Source: Denitrificimonas caeni DSM 24390 | GTDB taxonomy: Bacteria; Pseudomonadota; Gammaproteobacteria; Pseudomonadales; Pseudomonadaceae | Reading direction: 5' to 3' | Length of the DNA stretch: 64,000 bases | NCBI RefSeq assembly: GCF_000421765.1 | Contig: NZ_ATXQ01000003.1 | Span: 264,491-328,490 of the forward strand | Shown here: piece by piece, positions 39,503 through 48,317 of the stretch | Numbering within the stretch: the first letter of the stretch is position 1 | Layout: each line of letters begins with the position of its first letter | The notes under the pieces: model-generated | Databases searched by the model: none | Told to the model about the DNA's origin: nothing | The model's input: only the letters and a program-made list of their open reading frames with translations | Position numbers and translations under genes: made by a program

Positions 39503-40527
39503 TGAAAAATACTCTAGTCCTCACCCTTAACGATCTGGCGATCGCAGTAAAGAACAAGACCCTGGTGCTGGTGCTGTTTATTCCTATCTTTGTTTTTATC
39601 GCGCTAAATCTCGTCGACAAAGCTGACGTAGAAGCCAACATCATTAAGATCGGTATGCTGCAAGATCAAACCTATCCAGCAGAGATGGCGCAGAGCATTG
39701 AGGCTGCCGATCAAGTGTTTGCGGTCACCTGGCTAGCAAATCAAGAACAGGCTTTGCGCCTACTCAAAGACCACAAAATCGATGGCATCGTGACCAGTAA
39801 CGAGGATCAGCCCAATAGCTTAGCCTTGCTGGTTCTAAAAAAAGAATCGCTGCACACCATTGCTATCGTGCAAAGCTTTTCTGCCTTACAGAAAGCCGTT
39901 GAGGGCCATCCTCCAAGTTGGGTTTCACAGATCAGCTCCCTGCAACACAGCAGCATGCAACGCGAAACACTACCCACTTGGATCTTAATGGTCATTTTGC
40001 TGGTTGGTTTTATCATTTTGCCAGCGCAAATCGCTGAAGAAAAAGAAAAGAAGCTGCTGCTTGGCTTACTGCAAACCCCCATCCATGAGGCGCAATGGCT
40101 CGCAGCAAAACTGATCACGGGAATGGCGTTAGCGGTCACTGCCACGCTACTTCTGCACCTATTAAGCAATGTCTGGCCGCAGCATATTTTTAGCTATCTC
40201 GCTTTTATCTTAGTGGGTAGCTTTTGCTTTAGCGCGTATGGCGTATTTCTCGGCTTTCTGTGCCGTAATCAGGCCAGCGCGCGCACCCTTGGTGTCATCG
40301 TATATTTGCCACACTTGCTACCCTCAGCCATGGCCGATGTATCACAAAAACTGACTGCAGTTGCGCCATTACTCCCCTCCTTCCAATTATTCGAGCCTTT
40401 GCAATCGATACTGTTGGAAGATGGCAGTATGGCGAGCAGATCCTTTGCTCTGATCTATTTGTTGCTGTTAGGCGTGGTAATGTTTTATCTGGCTTACCGG
40501 CTGATGAAACGACGCTGGTTAATGTGA
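39502..40527 (+). CDS. ABC-2 type permease
   Basis: 341-residue membrane subunit: one N-terminal helix (about 22-40), a 110-residue extracytoplasmic domain, then five further helices (about 150-340). This is the NatB/YhgE/ABC-2 layout of exporters. The conserved cytoplasmic loop EEKEKKLLLGLLQTPI follows the second helix. Coupled to the ATPase gene. A hairpin (40524-40551) overlaps its stop codon. Confidence 0.88.
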   Translation: MKNTLVLTLNDLAIAVKNKTLVLVLFIPIFVFIALNLVDKADVEANIIKIGMLQDQTYPAEMAQSIEAADQVFAVTWLANQEQALRLLKDHKIDGIVTSNEDQPNSLALLVLKKESLHTIAIVQSFSALQKAVEGHPPSWVSQISSLQHSSMQRETLPTWILMVILLVGFIILPAQIAEEKEKKLLLGLLQTPIHEAQWLAAKLITGMALAVTATLLLHLLSNVWPQHIFSYLAFILVGSFCFSAYGVFLGFLCRNQASARTLGVIVYLPHLLPSAMADVSQKLTAVAPLLPSFQLFEPLQSILLEDGSMASRSFALIYLLLLGVVMFYLAYRLMKRRWLM

Positions 40528-40551
40528 TTGACTTTGTGCACAAACAATCAC
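40524..40551 (+). terminator. Hairpin at the end of the ABC operon
   Basis: GTGATTG (40524-40530) pairs with CAATCAC (40545-40551), and the loop itself contains the palindrome TTTGTGCACAAA. It overlaps the permease stop codon. There is no T-tract, so it is an RNA-end or protection structure rather than a classical intrinsic terminator. Confidence 0.4.
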
Positions 40552-40579
40552 TGCCCGAGACTTTGCTCGCTTAGATTGC

Positions 40580-41299
40580 TTAGCGACAACACTCAGACTC
40601 AATGGCCGTGAGTTCTTCTTCTGTCAACGATCGACTCTGTCCCAGCTGCAAACCCTCTAAGCGCAGCGGCCCAACGCTAGCGCGATGCAGCGCCAATACT
40701 TCGTTTTGGAAAAACCCAAACATACGCTTTACTTGATGATACTTGCCTTCCGTCAGGGTCAATCTAGCGTTGTAAGTCGAAAGTATTTCTAAGCAGGCTG
40801 GTTGGGTGGTGATGTCTTCATAGGCAAAATAAATGCCCTGACGAAACACCTCAACATACTCAGCCGTAACGGGTTGCGCCAGCCTCACTTCATAGGTTTT
40901 AGTGAGCTTACTCTCAGGCAAACTGATTTTGCGTGACCATGCACCATCGTTGCTCAGTAACAATAGGCCCGTGGTGTTTAAATCAAGACGACCGACAATG
41001 TGCAGTTGGTGTTTCTGCGGATGCTCCAGCAAGTCAAGCACAGTGATGTGCTGCAGATCTTTGGTGGCACTGACCACACCCTTGGGCTTATTGAGGATCA
41101 GATACAACGCTTGTTTGTCTTGCAAACATTGCCCATCCAACAGCACATGGCTGAACTGAGTGATTTTTTGTTGAATCGAATGCGCTGGCTGCCCATCAAC
41201 AACAATGCGTTTTTGCGCAATTAATAACCGTGCGTCAGCCGCCTTAAAAAGGCTGTTCTGGCTAACAAAACGATCAAGTCGACAGGTTGTGGATTTCAT
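40580..41299 (-). CDS. rsuA: 16S rRNA pseudouridine synthase, RsuA type
   Basis: 239 residues: S4-like RNA-binding domain at the N terminus (RLDRFVSQN...RIVVDGQ) and a catalytic domain with GRLDLNTTGLLLL (catalytic Asp) and YHQVKRMFG. Order and length follow E. coli RsuA (pseudouridine 516 of 16S rRNA). The ATG at 41299 is used; an in-frame TTG one codon earlier is less likely. Next to a second pseudouridine synthase gene. Confidence 0.86.
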   Translation of the reverse strand: MKSTTCRLDRFVSQNSLFKAADARLLIAQKRIVVDGQPAHSIQQKITQFSHVLLDGQCLQDKQALYLILNKPKGVVSATKDLQHITVLDLLEHPQKHQLHIVGRLDLNTTGLLLLSNDGAWSRKISLPESKLTKTYEVRLAQPVTAEYVEVFRQGIYFAYEDITTQPACLEILSTYNARLTLTEGKYHQVKRMFGFFQNEVLALHRASVGPLRLEGLQLGQSRSLTEEELTAIESECCR

Positions 41300-41377
41300 C
41301 AAAAACTCTAATCAATCGAGATCATCGGGTTTACCCAGACATAAAGCCTGGTCATCCACCGATAGACATTGAGCGGG

Positions 41378-42091
41378 TTAAAAAGGACACGGACACCGCC
41401 CATGCATGCGCTCACCCGTGCGTGGATGCTGAAAATATAAATCACTGGCATGCAGTAGCAAACGCTCAGCCAACTGCTCACTTTGCTCGCTGCTATACAG
41501 ATCACAACCCAAAATTGGATGACCCATTGCCAAGCTATGAATACGCAACTGATGGGTACGTCCAGTCAGCGGCGTAAAGCGCACTAAGCTGCGCTGTGGC
41601 TGCTCTAAACGCTGCAAGACATTGTACTCACTGACTGATGCTTTGCCGCTACTCTGACAAATCTTTACGCGCGGAAAAAGATTTTTATCTTTAGCAATGG
41701 CGGCAGTAATCTGCCCTTGATCATCACTTAGCCAGCCTTCTAACATCGCTAAATAATGCTTTTGGATGCTGCCTGCCTGAAACTGTTTATTCAGATGCTG
41801 TGCAGCCTCGGCATGCAGCCCCACCACCATAATGCCGGATGTACCAAAATCTAATCGATGCGGCAGTTTTGCCTGTGCAAATGCAGGACTAACACCGTCC
41901 TGACCCTGCAGCAAACGATAATGCACAGAGTCCAAATTAAGCGGGTTTTTACCCGATAAGCTGAGCAAACCACTGGGCTTATTGATCAATAAAATATCGT
42001 CATCTTGATAGAGAATACTGACAACATCAGAGCACAGCGGCGCCACAAAATCGTCAACAATGGTTGGCACAGAGACAGCGTCGCGGCTCAT
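41378..42091 (-). CDS. rluA: Pseudouridine synthase, RluA type
   Basis: 237 residues without an S4 domain, as in RluA (23S rRNA 746 and tRNA position 32). The catalytic motif is HRLDFGTSGIMVVGL, with later LTGRTHQLRIH. The assignment to RluA rather than another RluA-family member rests on length and lack of S4. AAGGAAGGAG lies before the ATG. Confidence 0.85.
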   Translation of the reverse strand: MSRDAVSVPTIVDDFVAPLCSDVVSILYQDDDILLINKPSGLLSLSGKNPLNLDSVHYRLLQGQDGVSPAFAQAKLPHRLDFGTSGIMVVGLHAEAAQHLNKQFQAGSIQKHYLAMLEGWLSDDQGQITAAIAKDKNLFPRVKICQSSGKASVSEYNVLQRLEQPQRSLVRFTPLTGRTHQLRIHSLAMGHPILGCDLYSSEQSEQLAERLLLHASDLYFQHPRTGERMHGRCPCPF

Positions 42092-42103
42092 AAAACTCCT
42101 TCC

Positions 42104-43153
42104 TTACTCGCGCTCAAAACGCGCCTCATAGGCTTCAACAAAAGCATTATGCAAGATCGAGACAAATGCTTGCCAAACACTAATATTTTTCTGATCGAGA
42201 CTGCCACGAATATCAATTTGTGAGGCGATACGGTCTTTCGGTTGATTACGGAAAACCTGCCCTAAACCGCCAACAATCGCTTGCCAAGCGGCACTAAAAA
42301 CACCTTTTTCAAGGTCTTTTTTCAAATCAAAGATGACCACATTATTCAGAATAGGCTTAGCATAACCGCTGAGCTGGCCATCTTTAGCCTCAAGTTCCAT
42401 AACGAAATCACCAGTACCTGATTCAAAATTAAAGTAACCATAGGCTTCAGTGAGATCATTGATGTGCTGCAGTCCAATCCCAGTAATTTTTAAACTCATC
42501 GAAAAATTACGAAAATCACCCAAAGGATCAAGCTTACCTTGCAGACTGGTTTGGGCATTTTCAAACAGTAGCCCTTCAAGTTTAAAGTCTGCTGGCACCG
42601 CATCTTGGCTACGGTCAGCATTGCTAAGGTTAGTAAACGCCCCGTTTAACTCGGTTAACAACAAATGCACATTGGGCTTAGATTTAAAATTATGAAAATG
42701 TAAAGTGCCGTTCTCAACCCCTAAACGATCAATCTGCATAGGCACTAACTGCTGCAAAGTATCACGCCAGTCCGTACCTGCACCCGACTGTGAATCTTTG
42801 CCATCGCCATCAACAAAGTGTAATTCGGGATGAATAAATTCGACTTCGGCAACCACCCGACCGCTTAACAAAGCGCGCCAACTGACCGATAGATCAATAT
42901 CGTCCGCTTCAAAAAAAGGCACTGGCACAGCCTCACTGATTTTGACGATTTCCATCCCGCGAATCACATAAGCACCACGAAATAATGCGATATCAACGTC
43001 AGCGATACGCCCCTGGTAGTCACCCATCTCGGCGAGCTGTTGATTAAGATAATTTTTGACCAGTCCAGGCAGCGCGACACGCAAGGCGATCAATGCAATC
43101 GCCACGATAACGAGAATAATAGTGACACGCTTGAAAGAGTATTTTTTTGTCAT
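42104..43153 (-). CDS. DUF748/AsmA-like membrane-anchored protein
   Basis: 349 residues with one N-terminal membrane helix (about 8-30) and a long periplasmic beta-rich region typical of DUF748, related to AsmA/TamB-like lipid-transfer proteins of the envelope. Repeated beta segments include IADVDIALFRGAYVIRGMEI and GVENGTLHFHNF. Most DUF748 proteins are longer. It lies 12 bp upstream of rluA on the same strand. Function inferred at family level only. Confidence 0.8.
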   Translation of the reverse strand: MTKKYSFKRVTIILVIVAIALIALRVALPGLVKNYLNQQLAEMGDYQGRIADVDIALFRGAYVIRGMEIVKISEAVPVPFFEADDIDLSVSWRALLSGRVVAEVEFIHPELHFVDGDGKDSQSGAGTDWRDTLQQLVPMQIDRLGVENGTLHFHNFKSKPNVHLLLTELNGAFTNLSNADRSQDAVPADFKLEGLLFENAQTSLQGKLDPLGDFRNFSMSLKITGIGLQHINDLTEAYGYFNFESGTGDFVMELEAKDGQLSGYAKPILNNVVIFDLKKDLEKGVFSAAWQAIVGGLGQVFRNQPKDRIASQIDIRGSLDQKNISVWQAFVSILHNAFVEAYEARFERE

Positions 43154-43330
43154 GCTCGTTCGACCCTCTGTGCAAGCGCTTGCGTTAATTCAGGAAAGCA
43201 CGTCTTAGTTGCAGAAAGTATCACTGATGGATTTGCGCATCGCGATCAATGCCATGCGCAAATCCAATATCAGATAGCCACGTTTGATAAGCCCAACAAT
43301 TGGTTATCAAGCCGTAGCAAACGGAAGGTG

Positions 43331-43618
43331 TTATTTATGTGCGATGGTTTTATCGGTGAATAGATAATCTTTGAGTTCTTTATCCAAGACTTTGTCGCGC
43401 CTACGAATCCACTCAAGCACCATTGCTGCGTGCTCTTTTTCTTCATCGCGATTGTGTACCAGGATTGCTCTTAATTCATCGTCTTTGCAGGCATCGATAC
43501 GTTGGTTGTACCAATCGACAGCCTCAAATTCTTCCATCAGTGATGTAATGGCTCTGTGCATGTCTCGTGTTTCGTCGGAGAGCTCTTCAATGGGCTCATG
43601 ATAACCTTCATTCGACAT
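43331..43618 (-). CDS. Encapsulin-type ferritin-like protein (EncFtn)
   Basis: 95 residues, two helices, matching the encapsulated ferritin family: EEFEAVDWYNQRIDAC, HNRDEEKEHAAMVLEWIRRRD carries the Glu/His/Trp/Tyr di-iron residues (Glu32-Glu34 region, EExxH). EncFtn dimers form a ferroxidase centre at the interface and are normally loaded into an encapsulin nanocompartment through a C-terminal tag. Here the tail is LFTDKTIAHK. No encapsulin gene lies within the window. Confidence 0.85.
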   Translation of the reverse strand: MSNEGYHEPIEELSDETRDMHRAITSLMEEFEAVDWYNQRIDACKDDELRAILVHNRDEEKEHAAMVLEWIRRRDKVLDKELKDYLFTDKTIAHK

Positions 43619-43872
43619 CGTACTTACCCCATAAATGGTGATTGGTATTTACATAATGCGAGTGCTGCCGTGTATTTTCAAGACAATCAACGGTCACTCA
43701 TAACAAAACGCTACGATTGATTAGGCGCCGTGCCAAGGGATAGGTTCAGAAACGCGCTCAAGAAGAAAGTGCTCAGGCGGCCTGCTCCATAACTGCGGTA
43801 ATCTTTTAGCCACTGCATAAAAATGCTGCAGAATAATATAAACCCAATCAGCAGTGACGTTAAAAAGCATTT
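43619..43872. other. Non-coding stretch between NERD and ferritin-like genes
   Basis: 254 bp without a supported gene, hairpin terminator or recognisable repeat. It presumably carries the promoter of the ferritin-like gene. No convincing Fur box was found by eye. Confidence 0.4.
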
Positions 43873-44646
43873 TTATTTGATATTTTGCATCGACCGACAT
43901 GCTGGATATGCTGAGCAGCCCCAGAACTGGTTACCTGCATTGTGCCCACGTTTTGCAGTGCGCAACAGCATGGCGCTGCCGCATGACCGACACTTTCTTT
44001 CAGCGTTTGGATCGTTACGGGTTTGCAGATGCTCAACATGACGGCGATTGGTTGCCCGCGTTTGTGCCAAACGACCCGATTGAATCTGCGCCACGATTTG
44101 TTCAACCTCAGCCACTGAGAGCACGGGCGTACGAAAAGACTTAATGTAAGCAATGTAACCTGCTCCGCGTCTTACATTGGCCGGCATTGCTGTCTTAAAC
44201 GTACTGTCCCCTGCAAAAACAATAACTGAATGAATAACCTCCGCCGAAATCTCTAGTAAAGACTCCAGCGTTTTAACGTGTTTATAGTTTTGACGTAATG
44301 GGTTTTGAAATTTATAAGACTTCTTAAATATTTTCTGAGTCCACTGCGCTTGATGTTCACCACCAAAGATCCAGCCCTTCATATTTTTTGTTTCTACAAC
44401 AAAGATGCCAAAGCGCGACACAAAAATATGATCAATCTGCGTCGTACCATCAACTGTTGGCAATGTGGCATTGTGTATCGGCTGATAGATAGCCGAAGGA
44501 AGACACAACTTTGCAGCAAGTTTCACTACGGTTTCGCCAACAATGCCCTTAAACCATCGCGTTTTAAAGACGCTCAGGATCAATGCCGCTGGCAACACCC
44601 ACCATAATGCTTGCAAAGCGTTAGTTACGATTGGGGAGTAATCCAT
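43873..44646 (-). CDS. NERD-domain protein with topoisomerase-type C4 zinc finger
   Basis: About 257 residues: an N-terminal membrane helix (about 11-27), a NERD nuclease-related domain (about 35-150, with QIDHIFVSRFGIFVVETKN, the Asp and Glu-x-Lys of the PD-(D/E)xK fold), and a C-terminal zinc finger (CRSCGSAMLLRTAKRG...FWGCSAYPACR, four cysteines) of the topoisomerase I type. Probably a membrane-tethered DNA-binding nuclease-like protein. The ATG at 44646 is preferred because AAGG abuts the ATG at 44655. Confidence 0.85.
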   Translation of the reverse strand: MDYSPIVTNALQALWWVLPAALILSVFKTRWFKGIVGETVVKLAAKLCLPSAIYQPIHNATLPTVDGTTQIDHIFVSRFGIFVVETKNMKGWIFGGEHQAQWTQKIFKKSYKFQNPLRQNYKHVKTLESLLEISAEVIHSVIVFAGDSTFKTAMPANVRRGAGYIAYIKSFRTPVLSVAEVEQIVAQIQSGRLAQTRATNRRHVEHLQTRNDPNAERKCRSCGSAMLLRTAKRGHNAGNQFWGCSAYPACRSMQNIK

Positions 44647-44726
44647 TATTGTCATCCTTGATATTTAAATCAGTACGAGCAACTCTTCGACTGCGACACT
44701 GCGCGCGTCGCAAGCTTGGCTCATTT

Positions 44727-45269
44727 TTATTCTTCCAGTTTTTTTGCAGGATAAACCACAACCGTTTTGGCTTCTATCTTTGCGCCTTCAGTAAGCTGGG
44801 CTGGGACAATTTTATCTTTACCCATCAGATGAAAAACGCTTTCATCACGGGCCAAGAGATGATCCGCGACAATGCGACGATGACAACGCCACCACACTGC
44901 CTCCGAGCACATCACGGCGCAGCGCTGCTGGCGGCCTAACTGGATCAGTTGCGCTAAACCGTCGAGAAAGGGCTGCGTCAGCGCGTAATCAGCATAGTTA
45001 TGAAAACTTTGATTATTCCAAAAACCATTGAGCACTGGCTCAACCTCTTTGCTCTTACTGCGCAAACCACCCAACTCCTCTATTCGAGCATATTCAATCT
45101 TGAACGGCGCTAAATGACCGGGCAATACATCCTCGTTGTATTGAGGGTTAGTGCGCGATTTTGGAATGGTGCGAATATCCACCACAAGCGTCACCTCAGC
45201 CGCCTGCAGTAACGTAACAAACTCCTCGATGCTGCGGGTGGAATGGCCAATGGTGTAAAAAGGCAACAT
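44727..45269 (-). CDS. DUF488 family protein
   Basis: 180 residues, DUF488: FYTIGHSTRSIEEFVTLL at the N terminus, DIRTIPKSRTNPQYN and a later CAVMCSEAVWWRCHRRIVAD with two cysteines, typical of the family. Function unknown. GGAGAG before the ATG at 45269; a longer upstream start lacks support. Confidence 0.9.
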   Translation of the reverse strand: MLPFYTIGHSTRSIEEFVTLLQAAEVTLVVDIRTIPKSRTNPQYNEDVLPGHLAPFKIEYARIEELGGLRSKSKEVEPVLNGFWNNQSFHNYADYALTQPFLDGLAQLIQLGRQQRCAVMCSEAVWWRCHRRIVADHLLARDESVFHLMGKDKIVPAQLTEGAKIEAKTVVVYPAKKLEE

Positions 45270-45370
45270 AGTTTCTCTCCTAAGTCCGCCAGCACGCGCG
45301 GCATTGCAGTAAAGGAAAAGTTGCAACGGAAAAAGTATCGACGAGCCTAATCTTGTTACAGGTTTAGTTT

Positions 45371-46168
45371 TTACACGGTGATCGTTCCGCTCAAATACTG
45401 AACCGCATTACCAGAAATAATCACCCTATCATCCGAAACCAAACAGCTTAGTACGCCACCTCGCTTTGAAGCCTGATATGCAATCAGCTCATTCTTACCC
45501 AGCCGTTCAGCCCAAAGTGGTGCTAGTCCCGTGTGAATTGAGCCCGTTACAGGGTCCTCATCACCACCGTTTGCAGGCCAAAAGTATCTTGAGATGAAGT
45601 CATAATGCTTGGATTCAGACCGGCATGTCACAACAACATCAAGGGGTTTGAGCTGTTGCAAAGACTCGTTATTACGCTGCACAGATAAGACCGCCGACTC
45701 AGACTCGTAAATAACGAAATAAGCTTGCGCATTACAATACACATCTACCGGTGGGATCGAGAGACCCGCCAGCAAATGCTCTGGGATAATTTCGATTTTC
45801 TCTGGCTTGGTGTTCGGGAAGCTCATCTGAATCTGACCTGATTGGGTTTTCTCAACGCTTAGCTCTCCAACAGCTTGAGCGGAAAACTTAATACGGGTTA
45901 ACTCAGGATTCTTATTAAATAAAACAAAAGCAGATGCTAAGGTTGCATGGCCACAAAAATCGATTTCAGTGAGCGGTGAAAACCAGCGAATCAGATATGT
46001 TGCTACTTCAGCTAAAACTAAAAAAGCTGTTTCAGAAAGATTATTTTCCGCCGCTATAGACTGCATTAACGCGTCGGGTAACCATTGTTCGGTGACAATC
46101 ACTGCTGCTGGGTTGCCAGCAAAAACAGAATCAGTAAAAGCATCTACTACAGTTATTTCGAGTTCCAT
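45371..46168 (-). CDS. PhzF-family isomerase/epimerase-like protein
   Basis: 265 residues with the two-lobed PhzF/DapF-like fold. Motifs: VFAGNPAAVIV, ENNLSETAF (catalytic Glu in PhzF), DFCGHATLAS and GDEDPVTGSIHTGL. No other phenazine genes are nearby, so phenazine synthesis is not implied; most such proteins have unknown substrates. Confidence 0.92.
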   Translation of the reverse strand: MELEITVVDAFTDSVFAGNPAAVIVTEQWLPDALMQSIAAENNLSETAFLVLAEVATYLIRWFSPLTEIDFCGHATLASAFVLFNKNPELTRIKFSAQAVGELSVEKTQSGQIQMSFPNTKPEKIEIIPEHLLAGLSIPPVDVYCNAQAYFVIYESESAVLSVQRNNESLQQLKPLDVVVTCRSESKHYDFISRYFWPANGGDEDPVTGSIHTGLAPLWAERLGKNELIAYQASKRGGVLSCLVSDDRVIISGNAVQYLSGTITV

Positions 46169-46317
46169 TTAACTTATCCTATCTAGTGCTAATGACTTCT
46201 AACGATTCACTATCCGACCATTGCTGCTCGAGCAAACACCTGCGATTGTGCAGTATCCGAAGCAGCAGATCAGTGAGTAGCCATCGTTATAAACAATTAG
46301 AGCCTAGCAAAATACAG

Positions 46318-46881
46318 TTATTTTTTGCGCGCTAATAGAGTGGCAAACTGCAATTGCGCGCCATTGTGCATCGTACCCACATCTTCGTTGTATTTAATTA
46401 TTTCCCAGCCTTGGTAAGCCTCAGACAACTGCCCTGCTTTTAGGGTAAAGGGAAAGCGCATTGGCGAGGGTAGCTCGGCAGTGCTCATCGCACACACAAC
46501 CAGGTTATAACCGCCGGGCAGCGTATGCGCTTGCATATCAGCAAGCACCGCAGCAACACGCGCAGGATCAAGAAACATAAGGGTGACGGTGCAGGCAATA
46601 AAACCATACTCTTCAGTCAGCGCGGCACTGTTGATGTCGTACACCTGTGCCTCAAGGTTGCTAATGCCCTCGGTGCTGACCACTTGTTGCAGCATGGCAA
46701 TGGCGCTGGGGTTGTTATCAACCGCGGTGACATTAAAGCCCAGTTGGCTCAGGTATAAGGCGTTTCGTCCATTGGAACAGCCCATATCTAAGGCCTTGCA
46801 TGGCTCAATAATTTTGCAGGCTTCTACCACTTCACTGTGCGCAGGATTTAAGCCGTAACGGCTGTTGAGATCAACTGTCAT
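46318..46881 (-). CDS. TehB-like SAM methyltransferase
   Basis: 187-residue class I methyltransferase of the TehB group: ALDMGCSNGRNALYLSQLGFN (motif I, acidic residue D36 region), VTAVDNNP, and the TehB-like N terminus NSRYGLNPAHSEVVEAC. TehB methylates tellurite/selenite in E. coli; TehA is not adjacent. The ATG at 46881 has GAAG at suitable distance; upstream GTG/ATG codons are crowded against it. Confidence 0.82.
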   Translation of the reverse strand: MTVDLNSRYGLNPAHSEVVEACKIIEPCKALDMGCSNGRNALYLSQLGFNVTAVDNNPSAIAMLQQVVSTEGISNLEAQVYDINSAALTEEYGFIACTVTLMFLDPARVAAVLADMQAHTLPGGYNLVVCAMSTAELPSPMRFPFTLKAGQLSEAYQGWEIIKYNEDVGTMHNGAQLQFATLLARKK

Positions 46882-47057
46882 GGTCATCACTTCGTTTAAA
46901 ATATGAACTGCGATTATTGCCGCTTCTGTCGTGCAGTTAAATGATCACAGGTAAGACTTTAAAAACTAAGTACCCTAACGCTCTCACCCGTCATCCTAGT
47001 GTGCAAGCAACCCTGCTGCCCCTTTAGCTAAGCGACGCAAGGTATTTATGCTCGCTG

Positions 47058-48107
47058 CTACTTAACTTTGTAGAGCCATTCATCAGTTAACAGCTTGTCA
47101 GCCACTAATGCCTTGGCGTTGGCAAGCTCGGCTGGCAAATAGTCGCCTGATTCGGCTTGGTAAGTTTTAGCAAAGTGATTGATAAAGGCTTCGATAATCG
47201 CCGCTCGGCTTAAGCCGGTTTGACTACGCATGGGATCGACCCGTTTCTTCGCGCTGGTGATGCCTTTATCCGATAGCTTTTCTCGGCCAATGCGCAAAAC
47301 TTGCAGCATTTTGTCAGCATCAATGTCATACGCCAGAGTGGCATGGTGCACCAGCACTCCTGTGCCAAAACGCTTTTGCGCCGCGCCGCCTATTTTGCCT
47401 TGCGCAGAAGCAATATCGTTTAACGGTTTATAGTGCGCTTGAATACCAACCTCGGCCAATGCGGCCAACACCCAGGCATCTAAAAACTGATAAGACTGCT
47501 CAATGCTCATACCATCCACCATTGAGGACGGCACCGTTAGCGAATAGGTGATGCAGTTGCCGGGCTCCATAAACATTGCCCCACCACCGGTAATACGACG
47601 CACCACTTGTACATCAGCTTGCTGCGCGGCGGCCATATCCACTTCGTTTTTGACCGACTGAAAATAGCCGATCACCACCACCGAATCATCCCAATCCCAA
47701 AACCTTAAGGTTGGCCCACGCAAGCCTTTCGCCACAGACTGAGCGAGTACATCATCTAAAGCCACATGCATGGCTGCGGGTAACGTAACGGGAGCAATCA
47801 GGCTAAATTGATGATCAAGCCAACTGCTGGCCTTGCCTAACGCACGGCGTACGGCAATCGCGACAGCTTCTGCAGAGAAACCAAACATCACCACATCGTC
47901 ATCCAGCGCTTCAACAATAGCGCTGGTTAAGGTTTGTTGACTGGCTGTGCTGGGTAAACCGATGAGCGCTTGGTTAATCAGCGTTAAAGCGGTATCAGGC
48001 TCTAAGAAAAAATCACCCGAAATACTGACGTGGCTTAAACAGTCGTCTTGCACCTCAAGATCGGCCACCACTAACTTACCGCCAGGTACTTTATATTCAC
48101 CGTGCAT
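47058..48107 (-). CDS. Lipoate-protein ligase-like protein with permuted domain order
   Basis: 349 residues. Residues 1-90 resemble the accessory LplA C-terminal (LplB-like) domain (GKLVVADLEV, SISGDFFLEP). The BPL/LplA catalytic domain follows (about 100-345) with RRITGGGAMFMEPGNCITYS, the lipoyl-AMP binding signature, and KIGGAAQKR with the catalytic lysine. The accessory domain thus precedes the catalytic one, opposite to E. coli LplA. Probably attaches lipoate or octanoate to a carrier. AAGGTG lies 5 bases before the ATG at 48107. Confidence 0.85.
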   Translation of the reverse strand: MHGEYKVPGGKLVVADLEVQDDCLSHVSISGDFFLEPDTALTLINQALIGLPSTASQQTLTSAIVEALDDDVVMFGFSAEAVAIAVRRALGKASSWLDHQFSLIAPVTLPAAMHVALDDVLAQSVAKGLRGPTLRFWDWDDSVVVIGYFQSVKNEVDMAAAQQADVQVVRRITGGGAMFMEPGNCITYSLTVPSSMVDGMSIEQSYQFLDAWVLAALAEVGIQAHYKPLNDIASAQGKIGGAAQKRFGTGVLVHHATLAYDIDADKMLQVLRIGREKLSDKGITSAKKRVDPMRSQTGLSRAAIIEAFINHFAKTYQAESGDYLPAELANAKALVADKLLTDEWLYKVK

Positions 48108-48317
48108 CACGTCACCTTGCTTGATTAAGTATCTATATTGAGAATTAATCTCATTCTAGACCAGAAGTTCAGTACAGTCCTCGGCTACAGCAGCCCAACT
48201 TTATTTATCAGTCTTTATGCAAACGTGAGCAAGACCTGCAAGCCTTAAGCCATCGCCTGGCCGAAACGTTAAACGTGACTCCGCGCTGAGAATTCAATGC
48301 CGACTCAACGTTCTCCA
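48108..48317. other. Intergenic region with an ORF remnant
   Basis: No complete gene. On the plus strand one frame is open for about 44 codons and ends in ...REQDLQALSHRLAETLNVTPR before a TGA near 48290, with no start codon or ribosome binding site. It could be the decayed 3' end of a former gene. No family is recognised. Confidence 0.3.

Noticed and set aside
45371..46168. Phenazine biosynthesis
   Set aside because: PhzF-like proteins are widespread; none of the other phz genes is present.
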